Assembly: GCF_019703875.1 (NCBI RefSeq)
Contig: NZ_AP024110.1
Location: 1,860,001-1,924,000, forward strand
Source of the DNA: Methyloradius palustris
GTDB lineage: Bacteria > Pseudomonadota > Gammaproteobacteria > Burkholderiales > Methylophilaceae
DNA length: 64,000 bases
Reading direction: 5' to 3'
Positions 17,959 through 24,511 of this stretch are shown here, in pieces; within the stretch, counting starts at the first letter, position 1, and each line of letters begins with the position of its first letter. Both the position numbers and the translations under genes were made by a program. The notes beneath the pieces are model-generated. The model saw only the letters and a program-made list of their open reading frames with translations, did not search any database and was not told where the DNA came from.

Positions 17959-18759
17959 TTAGCCTTTTAACAGTGATAACACGTTATTTGGTATTGAGTT
18001 GGCCTGCGCTAACATCGCTGTACCTGCTTGCTGCAAGATTTGATTTTTGGTCAAGTTTGCAGTTTCAGCCGCAAAGTCTGTATCCATGATGCGTGATTTA
18101 GAAGCAGTTTGATTCTCAACTGACACATTCAAGCTAGAGATCACAGACTGGAAGCGGTTTTGTACAGCACCCAATGTTGCACGGCTGGTATTCACAGCAT
18201 CCAATGCAGTATCAATTGCGGTCAATGCTGAGTTTGCGCCACTTACACTAGTGATATCGCCAGTGACTGAGCTTGCAGTGGTTGCTGACACAGTAATTGT
18301 TTGACCACTATCAGCACCTACTTGGAATACCAAGCTTGAAGTGCCGAATACAGCTTGGCTATTAAATTTGGTATCGGTACCCAAACGTGAAATTTCTGAA
18401 GCCAGTTGTTGGAATTCAGCATCCAGATTTGAACGGTCACCGCTACCATTACTTGCATTAACAGACTGTACAGCCAGTTCACGCATACGTTGCAATGCGT
18501 CTGTTACGTTACCCAGCGCGCCTTCAGCAGTTTGTGAGTATGAAATCGCATCGTTAGCGTTACGAATCGCTACAGTTTGACCGCGAACTTGCGCATCAAT
18601 ACGTGTTGCAATTGATAAGCCAGCAGCATCATCCTTTGAGCTGTTAACGCGAAGACCTGATGACAAACGTTGCAAAGAAGTTTGCAAACCCATTTGTGAT
18701 TTGTTCAGGTTGTTTTGTGCATTCAAAGATGCAATGTTGGTGTTAATTACTAAAGCCAT
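17959..18759 (-). CDS. fliC: Flagellin (filament protein FliC)
   Basis: 266 residues. Flagellin polymerises into the filament. The N-terminal D0/D1 block (MALVINTNIASLNAQNNLNK, then LSSGLRVNSSKDDAAGLSIA) and the C-terminal block (ETANLTKNQILQQAGTAMLAQANSIPNNVLSLLKG, shown in part) are canonical. The variable centre is only about 40-50 residues, so the exposed D2/D3 domains are nearly missing, as in other short flagellins. GGAG precedes the ATG, and a sigma-28 type promoter lies ~95 bp upstream. Only one flagellin gene is seen in the window. Confidence 0.98.
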   Translation of the reverse strand: MALVINTNIASLNAQNNLNKSQMGLQTSLQRLSSGLRVNSSKDDAAGLSIATRIDAQVRGQTVAIRNANDAISYSQTAEGALGNVTDALQRMRELAVQSVNASNGSGDRSNLDAEFQQLASEISRLGTDTKFNSQAVFGTSSLVFQVGADSGQTITVSATTASSVTGDITSVSGANSALTAIDTALDAVNTSRATLGAVQNRFQSVISSLNVSVENQTASKSRIMDTDFAAETANLTKNQILQQAGTAMLAQANSIPNNVLSLLKG

Positions 18760-18852
18760 GATATTTCTCCTTCAATTAGAGTTAAGTTCACATACATCTT
18801 TTTTGCCGTGAGCGGTGTTTTTAAGTTTCTAATTGCACCGTTGTTGTAACTG

Positions 18853-18879
18853 TTATCGGTAGAGTTTCGAGAAAGTTTA
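18853..18879 (-). promoter_or_regulatory. Sigma-28 (FliA) promoter for fliC
   Basis: On the minus strand TAAACTTT (18872-18879) is the -35 element and ACCGATAA (18853-18860) the -10 element, with exactly 15 bases between TAAA and ACCGATAA. The consensus of class III flagellar promoters is TAAA-N15-GCCGATAA, so 11 of 12 key positions match. It lies ~94 bp upstream of the fliC start codon. Confidence 0.88.
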
Positions 18880-19027
18880 GAGTGCTACCCTAATTAAGTT
18901 TTCTAGTTCAACCGCATATTGGCAAATTGCGTAAGTGTTCACGTCTCCAATTAATTAATCTTTAGCATCAAAAAATATTTAACTTATAACCCATTGAATT
19001 ATATTAAAAATAAAATATTTTTTAGTT

Positions 19028-19786
19028 TTACCCTTCAGTTTTTAACACCATATCACGCAAATATTGCGCGGCTTTTACCAGCTGCTTTTCATCAAGTGGT
19101 TGATGCAGTATTTGCTGAAAATCGCGAATTTCTTGCACTAACCAAGGCTCAACTTGATCAGAACCAACCAAACTATCAAACAAAATATCCAGCATTCGCA
19201 AAAAAGCCTTATGTTTAGCAGCCATGTCATCGGTATATAAACCGATATGCAAGTCCAGACTTTTTAGGTCTGATGACAACTGAATGACCTCTTGCTTTGA
19301 AGTAGCATTCTTAAGGCGATGCGCTAAGTATTCAGAAGTTTTGGCTAACTCCGTGTCGTGCTCTAACAAACTAGGGATAGTAGATATGAGCATTTTTGAT
19401 AAAAGCTCACGCCAGAGTCTTGCCGATGGATTATCTTCACCAAAATCTGAGAAAGGCGTGCTTTTTGGTTTGGTTTCTGCAGGCAATGAAACAAATTTAA
19501 CGACTTCATCGCTAAATCTTGTCCAGTCACCATCTTCGATCGCTAGCGCTAATCGTAGCCCAAGATCAGTAGAGGTTTTTGCTAAGCGTCTTGCCATACC
19601 AAGTGGCGCATCCATCATTAGCTCTTGATGCCCTGATGCAGCATCCCCTGGCTCACCAGTCAGTTCTTCATAGACAGATTGATAATTCACTGGCGTGGGC
19701 AACAGATTTCTCTCTGCCAGCGTATGCAGAATGTGCTGAGCCAATTCAAATGTAAGAAAAGTATGGGGAGATGTGTTTTCAGTCAT
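19028..19786 (-). CDS. Protein resembling the N-terminal half of some GGDEF proteins; no GGDEF domain
   Basis: 252 residues from the ATG at 19786; a TTG at 19813 is the alternative. The layout (LAQHILHTLAERNLLPTPVNYQSVYEELTG, then LWRELLSKMLISTIPSLLEHDTELA, then the tail FQQILHQPLDEKQLVKAAQYLRDM; each cited in part) resembles the helical N-terminal region that precedes the catalytic GGDEF domain in a group of betaproteobacterial diguanylate cyclases. The catalytic domain is absent, and no GGDEF remnant is seen in the 268 bp towards fliC. It lies between fliC and a two-component system, so a role in motility control is possible but unproven. Family match is from memory of sequence patterns. 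Confidence 0.6.
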   Translation of the reverse strand: MTENTSPHTFLTFELAQHILHTLAERNLLPTPVNYQSVYEELTGEPGDAASGHQELMMDAPLGMARRLAKTSTDLGLRLALAIEDGDWTRFSDEVVKFVSLPAETKPKSTPFSDFGEDNPSARLWRELLSKMLISTIPSLLEHDTELAKTSEYLAHRLKNATSKQEVIQLSSDLKSLDLHIGLYTDDMAAKHKAFLRMLDILFDSLVGSDQVEPWLVQEIRDFQQILHQPLDEKQLVKAAQYLRDMVLKTEG

Positions 19787-19908
19787 AACGCCAATAGATT
19801 GAATCAATATCAAACAATAGCGCTATGGTAATCAATCAAACGATTTTATGAATGCATTAACAACTGGGGAAAAGCCTGTTTAATCTTCACTAGGGCTGTA
19901 ATTCATCA

Positions 19909-20553
19909 CTAATCAACCAATTCATTCTTAATGGCATAATGCGTGAGTTCCGCATTGTGTTTCATCTGCATTTTCTCTAGCAAGCGAGCCCGGTACATAC
20001 TGATTGTTTTTACGGAGAGTGAAAGTTTCAGGGCAATATCACTGACAGATAAACCAGACGCAATCATAATCATGGTCTGAAACTCTCGATCAGATAGCGT
20101 TTCATGTGGAAGCTTATCGGATGGGCTACTGACTTGATTCGCTAGGGCTTCCGCTAACTCAGGAGTGATAAATTTTTTGCCTTTTGCGATGGTGCGAATC
20201 GCTGTCACCAAATCGGATGACGCACTCTGTTTACTCAAATAACCTGAAGCGCCTGCTTTTAATGAACGTATGGCATATTGGTCTTCTCGATGCATTGATA
20301 ACATCAATACAGCCAGCATCGGGTTATCACGCTTGATCATTTTCAGTGCATCAATACCATTACGATCTGGTAAGGAAATATCTAGCAACATCACATCTGC
20401 TTCACTTTTATAGGCAAGCTTGATGGCCTCTGAGGCATTCGTTGCTTCAGAAATCACAATGATATCTTCAGTTTCTGACAAAATTTGCAGCAACCCTTGC
20501 CTGAGTATGGCGTGGTCATCAGCAATAATGACTTTGATTTTCTTATGATCCAT
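19909..20553 (-). CDS. NarL/LuxR-family response regulator
   Basis: 214 residues from ATG 20553; an in-frame TTG at 20571 is less likely. The receiver domain has the acidic pair in IIADDHAILRQG, the phospho-acceptor Asp at residue 58 in VMLLDISLPDRNG, and the conserved Lys in GYLSKQSA. The C-terminal LuxR/GerE helix-turn-helix contains LSDREFQTMIMIASGLSVSDIALKLSLSVKTISMYR (core: LSVSDIALKLSLSVKTI). It lies 29 bp after the sensor kinase gene and is surely its partner. The target genes are unknown; proximity to fliC suggests, but does not show, a link to motility. Confidence 0.92.
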   Translation of the reverse strand: MDHKKIKVIIADDHAILRQGLLQILSETEDIIVISEATNASEAIKLAYKSEADVMLLDISLPDRNGIDALKMIKRDNPMLAVLMLSMHREDQYAIRSLKAGASGYLSKQSASSDLVTAIRTIAKGKKFITPELAEALANQVSSPSDKLPHETLSDREFQTMIMIASGLSVSDIALKLSLSVKTISMYRARLLEKMQMKHNAELTHYAIKNELVD

Positions 20554-20582
20554 CGTTGTCTTTGTTATCAATTGAATCGGCC

Positions 20583-22061
20583 TTATTGCGAAATACCAAT
20601 ACTCATTTTGCCTAACGCTACTTCAGGTAGATAAGGAAGTTTAACCAGAATAGTAGTACCACGTTTTGTGCCGCGCTGAATACTAAAAGTACCATCAAGC
20701 GCGGCTAGACGCTCAGACATTCCTCGCAAACCGTATGAATTAGCTTTCAGCATATCGCTAGGTTGTATGCCAATGCCATCATCATCAATCTGCATGATGA
20801 TTTCATCTGCCAGCAAATTGAGCAAGACCGTGACATGTGTAGCGTTTGCATGCTTGGCAATATTGAATAAGCCTTCTTGGCAAATTCTAAACAATGTAAT
20901 CGCTTGATCTTGAGTCACCTCAATATCGGTTTTGTTACTAGAGAAATGAGCATCAATACCAATCTGCTTTTCAAACTGCTTGGTTTGCCACTCTAATGCA
21001 GCGACAATGCCAAGCTCCAGCACATTAGGGCGCAAGTCACCAGAGATGCGGTGGGCAGCCTCGAATGTATCATCAACCAGCACCTCCAGATTTTTTGCTT
21101 TATCCACCAGCACTGCCTCATCTGGCTTAATACGCTGGATGATCGAAGCTAAGCCGATTTTGATCGCCGTGAGATTACCACCAAGATCATCATGAATTTC
21201 ACGACCTATCCTCTGCCGTTCATCTTCTTTAATCTGTGTCATATGTGCGGAAAGCTCAGCCAGACGCTGACGCGATTGTTCAATCTCATATTTTTCCAGC
21301 TTACTCTGCGTGATGTTGGTCATGATACCTTCCCACTGTATCAAGCCATCACTCAGCATACGCGGGCTACAGCGTAAGTTGATCCATTTGGTATCTTGCC
21401 ATTCATCGATCCAAACACGCCCCTCCCAATTCAATACACTCAGGCCGCTGGCTGATGAACCGATACTTTCTTCAAACGATATGCGATCTTCTGGCAACAT
21501 CATTTCATAAAATAAGGTGGGTGCCTGCTTTAATCGTTCTGGACTAACGCCAAGCAGGGCTTTGCAGGCATCGCTGACAAAGGTAAATAGCACATGCTGT
21601 TTAGATTCAAAACGAAACTCAACCACCAAGCCAGGCGTGTTGTAAAGAATCGCATGGAATCTTGACTCACTCTCATCCAGTGCTTGAATAATGTCTTTTT
21701 TGTTTGCCCAGCTATTTTTGGTCGCTACGATAAACTCGTGCTGATTAAAACGAGCTAGCAATACCTTCAGGTGATCATCTTGATAAATGTAATGTTGATT
21801 ATTAATTTTACTCTGGTGAGCAAACAAATCAGGATTGTCGCGATAGGCGTTAAGACACTTTTGCAAAACAGACTGTTCGACACCAAGCAAAGCCTGCAAT
21901 GGGTAAGCTTGTAATTGAGTAAGGGTACAATCCAAGTAACTGAGCGCACTATCACTGGCAGCAACGATCTGCATAGATTTTGCATCAATGAGGAAAACTT
22001 CGTCCGACACCCCCAAAAGCATGACGTTGAACAACTCTAATACTTCGTTTTGCGAGCTCAA
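20583..22061 (-). CDS. PAS-domain sensor histidine kinase (NarX/HisKA_3 type), soluble
   Basis: 492 residues with no obvious membrane span, so probably cytoplasmic. An N-terminal PAS-like region (residues ~10-115) is followed by a second PAS/PAC domain (~130-255, ending WEGIMTNITQSKLEKYEI), then the HisKA_3 dimerisation box with the phospho-acceptor His290 in ERQRIGREIHDDLGG, and a HATPase_c domain with SYGLRGMSERLAALDG and GTTILVKLPY. This class autophosphorylates and signals to NarL-type regulators such as the gene directly downstream. The sensed signal cannot be read from the sequence. Confidence 0.92.
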   Translation of the reverse strand: MSSQNEVLELFNVMLLGVSDEVFLIDAKSMQIVAASDSALSYLDCTLTQLQAYPLQALLGVEQSVLQKCLNAYRDNPDLFAHQSKINNQHYIYQDDHLKVLLARFNQHEFIVATKNSWANKKDIIQALDESESRFHAILYNTPGLVVEFRFESKQHVLFTFVSDACKALLGVSPERLKQAPTLFYEMMLPEDRISFEESIGSSASGLSVLNWEGRVWIDEWQDTKWINLRCSPRMLSDGLIQWEGIMTNITQSKLEKYEIEQSRQRLAELSAHMTQIKEDERQRIGREIHDDLGGNLTAIKIGLASIIQRIKPDEAVLVDKAKNLEVLVDDTFEAAHRISGDLRPNVLELGIVAALEWQTKQFEKQIGIDAHFSSNKTDIEVTQDQAITLFRICQEGLFNIAKHANATHVTVLLNLLADEIIMQIDDDGIGIQPSDMLKANSYGLRGMSERLAALDGTFSIQRGTKRGTTILVKLPYLPEVALGKMSIGISQ

Positions 22062-22205
22062 CAGATCCCCTCGTTTGATTTATCCCTGCACTTAACAACA
22101 GTTAATAATAGCAAATAATTAGGAGCAACTAACTTAGTTGTAGGTGTTTCAATCGACTTAAAACCTAGGGATGCATTAAATTGTGAAACTAAATGCTGAA
22201 AATAA

Positions 22206-22228
22206 AAAAGCCAGCATATAGCTGACTT
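22206..22228 (-). terminator. Displaced tRNA-Pro terminator
   Basis: Read on the minus strand, GTCAGC and GCTGGC arms around TATAT are followed by TTTTTTATT, a Rho-independent terminator with one G-T pair. It lies ~27 bp beyond the left 46-bp copy of the tRNA-Pro 3' end. That is where the original tRNA-Pro transcript would have ended before the element inserted. Confidence 0.72.
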
Positions 22229-22255
22229 GATTATCGACGTAACTCATTGATTCGT

Positions 22256-22301
22256 CTGGTCGGGACGGCAAGATTTGAACTTGCGACCCCTTGCACCCCA
22301 T
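22256..22301. repeat. Left attachment site: 46-bp copy of tRNA-Pro 3' end
   Basis: These 46 bases are identical to 24359-24404. They contain the CCA end, acceptor arm, T-arm and part of the anticodon arm of tRNA-Pro(GGG), and stop at the anticodon loop. The match breaks right after ..CCCCAT (then TCGC here, GCAA at the tRNA). This is a partial tRNA, not a working gene. Confidence 0.93.
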
Positions 22302-22416
22302 TCGCACCCTCAATACATAAACGTAATATTATCAATACCTTGTGACGCTAGCAAAACGTCATAAACAGTTCTGACTAGTGCTGGTTTAAGTTAATTTAAC
22401 AACAAGGAGTTACGTT

Positions 22417-22671
22417 ATGGCTACACAATTTCAGTTTCAAGCAGATGAAGAAGAAGTCCTTGAATTGGCTTTTTCAGCAGCGGAATTCATGGTAACACAT
22501 GAGTTTATTCCAACTGTCCCTCATGAAGAAATTAGGGCAAAGCATATTGCCTTAATTGAAGCATTCCATGAGCTACAAAAATGCGGTTATCCAGACAAGT
22601 ATGATAATTATTTCAATCGTCTTGCTACTGCTTATAAACACGGACTACCTGAATTAACTGAAGAAGAATAA
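22417..22671 (+). CDS. Unknown acidic 84-residue protein (element cargo)
   Basis: 84 residues, start ATG behind a good AAGGAG ribosome site 8 bp upstream. The protein is acidic, with about 18 Asp/Glu against ~7 Lys/Arg, no membrane span and no signal peptide. It appears helical (EEEVLELAFSAAEFMVTHEF; HIALIEAFHELQKCGY) with an acidic end LTEEE. I do not recognise the family. It is the only gene of the element besides the recombination genes, so it may be a control protein, an antitoxin-like or anti-phage factor, or simple cargo; none can be chosen from sequence. Confidence 0.72.
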   Translation: MATQFQFQADEEEVLELAFSAAEFMVTHEFIPTVPHEEIRAKHIALIEAFHELQKCGYPDKYDNYFNRLATAYKHGLPELTEEE

Positions 22672-23077
22672 GCAGCATTGATGTCATAAGCTTTAAGATG
22701 CAGCGCTCCCGATTTTCCATAGGGTTTGGCCAACAAGCCAAAACCCTGTGGGAAATTCGGAAAAAGAGCGCGTGTTAATTGAATAGAACTAGAAAATTAT
22801 TGAAAGTGCATTAGCGCCAACGACGACGAAGCATGAGGAGGAGGCGAAGCGGTTGCACAAGTTTGATAAGACATTAAAAAATGAATGGAAGTATTTTGAT
22901 AGATAACTTACTTTTTAGCTTTTTTTGTTGTTTTTTTACCACACAAAACCGTACCCTTTATAGTACCCCCCCCACAGTAATACGGGGGATACAGAAAATA
23001 TACCTACCAATTCGTGAGATTCTCTTGATTAATTTTGCTAGCCTGTATTCACGAACAAAACGAAAAGAGGCAGTTAA
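22672..23077. other. 406-bp non-coding part of the mini-element
   Basis: Contains the long imperfect hairpin at 22703-22771, a purine-rich GAGGAGGAGG stretch (~22834), T-rich tracts (~22910-22940) and a GTACCCCC (22963-22970) / GGGGGATAC (22984-22992) near-palindrome ~85 bp before the excisionase start. A 66-codon ORF (22881-23081) crosses this region, but its composition and lack of ribosome site argue against it. Confidence 0.65.
22703..22771. repeat. Long imperfect inverted repeat inside the mini-element
   Basis: GCGCTC (22703-22708) pairs with GAGCGC (22766-22771); CCGA with TCGG, TTTCC with GGAAA, AGGGTTT with AAACCCT and GGC with GCC continue the stem inward, giving about 25 pairs with a 5-base A bulge, one small internal loop and a ~6-base apical loop. 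There is no T-run, so a simple terminator is unlikely. It could be a structured RNA, a recombination or replication site, or an immobile repeat. Confidence 0.7.
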
Positions 23078-23407
23078 ATGAACACATTGAATCTTGAACA
23101 GGCGGCTGTCTTTTTGCACCTTCACCCGATTACGTTACTGAGAATGGCACAGTCTGGACAAGTTCCTGCTGCCAAACCTGCTAAGCGTTGGGTATTCGTA
23201 GATATTGACCTAGTCGAATACTTGCGCTCACAATACTCTCAGCTAGCGTCGCAGGGTGACAATGAGGAATTAACGACATGTCACTCTACAAAAGAAAAGA
23301 CTCCGCGAACTGGTGGGTCAAGGTCTCAGTCCTTGGTTGTAAGCCAATACAACAATCTACTGGCACTACCGACAAACAGAAAGCCTCGGAGTACGAAGCA
23401 AAGCTAA
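23078..23407 (+). CDS. Excisionase-like helix-turn-helix protein
   Basis: 109 residues. The first ~55 have the MerR/Xis-like winged HTH pattern of small DNA-binding excisionases: LNLEQAAVFLHLHPITLLRMAQSGQVPAAKPAKRWVF (core: QAAVFLHLHPITLLRMAQSG), then a strand and DLVEYLR. The remaining tail is basic and low in conservation, and overlaps the integrase gene by 130 bp in another frame. In such elements this type of protein directs excision and can repress the integrase. A run ...AAAAGAGGCAG.. just before the ATG gives the ribosome site. Confidence 0.85.
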   Translation: MNTLNLEQAAVFLHLHPITLLRMAQSGQVPAAKPAKRWVFVDIDLVEYLRSQYSQLASQGDNEELTTCHSTKEKTPRTGGSRSQSLVVSQYNNLLALPTNRKPRSTKQS

Positions 23408-24321
23408 AAAATAATCTCTGGGAACAAAAGAGATTAGGCACTAAACCAAGATACACATGGGAAGAAGCAGTAGTTCGTTACATTGAAGAAACTTCTCATA
23501 AATCGTCACATAGTAGCGATATTCATCACTTTCGATGGCTTAGCACTTACCTGGCGAATAAGTATCTTGATGAGATAGACCGTAGCTTGTTAGATAGCAT
23601 CACTGCAATACGTCAGAAAACAGGCGTAACGAACGCAACAGTGAATCGTTGCATGCAGGTAGTTAGCAGGGTTTTAAGGCGTGCAGCGCTCGACTGGGAA
23701 TGGTTGGCAAGGGCATCAAAGGTAAGAAGCCTACCAGAGCCACAAAAGCGCATACGCTGGTTAACGGTTGATGAAGCAACAAAGCTACTGAATGAGCTAC
23801 CGCCACATTTGGAAGCAATGGTTAGGTTTTCATTGGCTACGGGTTTGCGTCAAAGCAATGTATATAACCTGCAATGGTCGCAGATCGATTTAGCAAGGCA
23901 TCAGGCGTGGATTTATGCAGATCAGGCAAAGGGTGGTAAGGCAATCGCAGTTCCTTTGTCTAGCGAAGCAATACAAGTGCTACGTGGGCAGTTATTCAAT
24001 CAGAAATCCCATGTTTTTACCTATCGAGGTCAGCCAATAACTAACGTTAAAGGTAGAGCTTGGAGAAAAGCGCTGGTAAGAGCTGGTATAGATAACTTTA
24101 GATGGCATGACTTACGCCATACTTGGGCTAGTTGGCACGTGCAGAATGGAACGCCGTTACATGTCTTGCAGCAGTTAGGTGGATGGCAATCGTTGGAGAT
24201 GGTGCAAAAGTATGCGCATCTTTCCTCTGAGCACCTTGCGCCGTATGTAGAGCGCGTTTCTGGATTGAATGTGAATGATGGTGTAACTGATGTAGCTACG
24301 TTTCAGCTACGTAAGGGCTAA
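23278..24321 (+). CDS. int: Tyrosine recombinase / phage-type integrase
   Basis: 347 residues. It catalyses site-specific recombination between the 46-bp tRNA repeats. The N-terminus MSLYKRKDSANWWVKVSV is the usual opening of this integrase group, followed by a SAM-like core-binding domain (~60-145) and the catalytic domain with Arg191 (ATGLRQSNV), Lys221, the H277-x-x-R280 box (WHDLRHTWAS), Trp303 (QLGGW) and the nucleophile Tyr312 (MVQKYAHLS). All active-site residues are present, so the enzyme is probably functional. The start lies inside the excisionase-like gene. The C-terminus points at the tRNA it uses as target. Confidence 0.96.
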   Translation: MSLYKRKDSANWWVKVSVLGCKPIQQSTGTTDKQKASEYEAKLKNNLWEQKRLGTKPRYTWEEAVVRYIEETSHKSSHSSDIHHFRWLSTYLANKYLDEIDRSLLDSITAIRQKTGVTNATVNRCMQVVSRVLRRAALDWEWLARASKVRSLPEPQKRIRWLTVDEATKLLNELPPHLEAMVRFSLATGLRQSNVYNLQWSQIDLARHQAWIYADQAKGGKAIAVPLSSEAIQVLRGQLFNQKSHVFTYRGQPITNVKGRAWRKALVRAGIDNFRWHDLRHTWASWHVQNGTPLHVLQQLGGWQSLEMVQKYAHLSSEHLAPYVERVSGLNVNDGVTDVATFQLRKG

Positions 24322-24328
24322 ATGAAAA

Positions 24329-24352
24329 ATGCCGTTCTCTGTTGGAACGGCA
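24329..24352 (-). terminator. Terminator after integrase and tRNA-Pro
   Basis: GCCGTTC (24331-24337) and GAACGGC (24345-24351) give a 7-bp perfect stem with a 7-base loop; with flanking bases ATGCC..GGCAC the stem extends. On the minus strand it is followed by ATTTTTCATTT, a Rho-independent terminator for the tRNA-Pro transcript. The plus strand shows no T-run, but the hairpin could still end the integrase message. Confidence 0.75.
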
Positions 24353-24358
24353 CTATCA

Positions 24359-24404
24359 CTGGTCGGGACGGCAAGATTTGAACTTGCGACCCCTTGCACC
24401 CCAT
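24359..24404. repeat. Right attachment site: 46-bp repeat within tRNA-Pro
   Basis: Identical to 22256-22301. It is part of the working tRNA-Pro gene and ends at the anticodon loop, a preferred crossover region for tyrosine recombinases that use tRNA genes. The element end therefore restores the tRNA sequence. Confidence 0.93.
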
Positions 24405-24436
24405 GCAAGTACGCTACCAGGCTGCGCTACGCCCCG
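24360..24436 (-). tRNA. tRNA-Pro (anticodon GGG)
   Basis: 77 nt including an encoded CCA. The acceptor stem CGGGGCG pairs with CGTCCCG (one G-T), the D-arm is TAGCGCAGCCTGG-like, the anticodon stem CTTGC/GCAAG holds loop ATGGGGT with anticodon GGG, and the T-loop is GTTCAAATC. It reads CCC/CCU proline codons. The 3' half is shared with the mini-element. A sigma-70 type promoter lies just upstream. Confidence 0.96.
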
Positions 24437-24464
24437 ACTTTGCCACGCAGTGCGACAAGCAACT

Positions 24465-24491
24465 ATTATAGCGGAAAACGGGAATTCTCAA
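24465..24491 (-). promoter_or_regulatory. Sigma-70 promoter of tRNA-Pro
   Basis: On the minus strand a perfect -10 TATAAT (24465-24470) and a -35-like TTGAGA (24486-24491) are 15 bp apart, ~29 bp upstream of the tRNA 5' end. Spacing is short but the -10 is ideal and the position is right. Confidence 0.7.
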
Positions 24492-24511
24492 CAAACCTGG
24501 CGTTAAAAACT

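Larger units (their letters stand above)
22062..22416. other. 355-bp region without gene; left end of the mini-element
   Basis: From the kinase start to the 84-residue gene. It holds a short palindrome CAACTAA-C-TTAGTTG (22126-22140), a minus-strand terminator-like hairpin (22206-22228), the left 46-bp repeat (22256-22301) and ~115 bp of element DNA with the ribosome site AAGGAG (about 22405) for the next gene. No other ORF or RNA gene is supported. Confidence 0.7.
22256..24404. mobile_element. Mini integrative element in tRNA-Pro (2.1 kb)
   Basis: The segment between two perfect 46-bp direct repeats of the tRNA-Pro(GGG) 3' half holds three genes on the plus strand: an unknown 84-residue protein, an excisionase-like HTH protein and a tyrosine recombinase. 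No replication, transfer or phage structural gene is present. Integration kept the tRNA intact on the right, with a new terminator between integrase and tRNA, while the old terminator is left beyond the left repeat. Such a layout fits a site-specific integrative element or a satellite that depends on help for movement; activity is not shown. Confidence 0.85.

Noticed and set aside
22256..22301. A second tRNA-Pro gene
   Set aside because: Only the 3' half up to the anticodon loop is present; the D-arm and 5' acceptor strand are missing. It is an attachment-site copy.
22703..22771. Integron attC site
   Set aside because: The hairpin has bulges like attC, but the outer boxes do not fit the GTTRRRY / RYYYAAC pattern, and no integron integrase is nearby.
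22881..23081. 66-codon ORF within the mini-element
   Set aside because: Cys/Phe-rich translation from T-runs, no ribosome site, overlaps the hairpin/palindrome region and the xis start; reads like chance.
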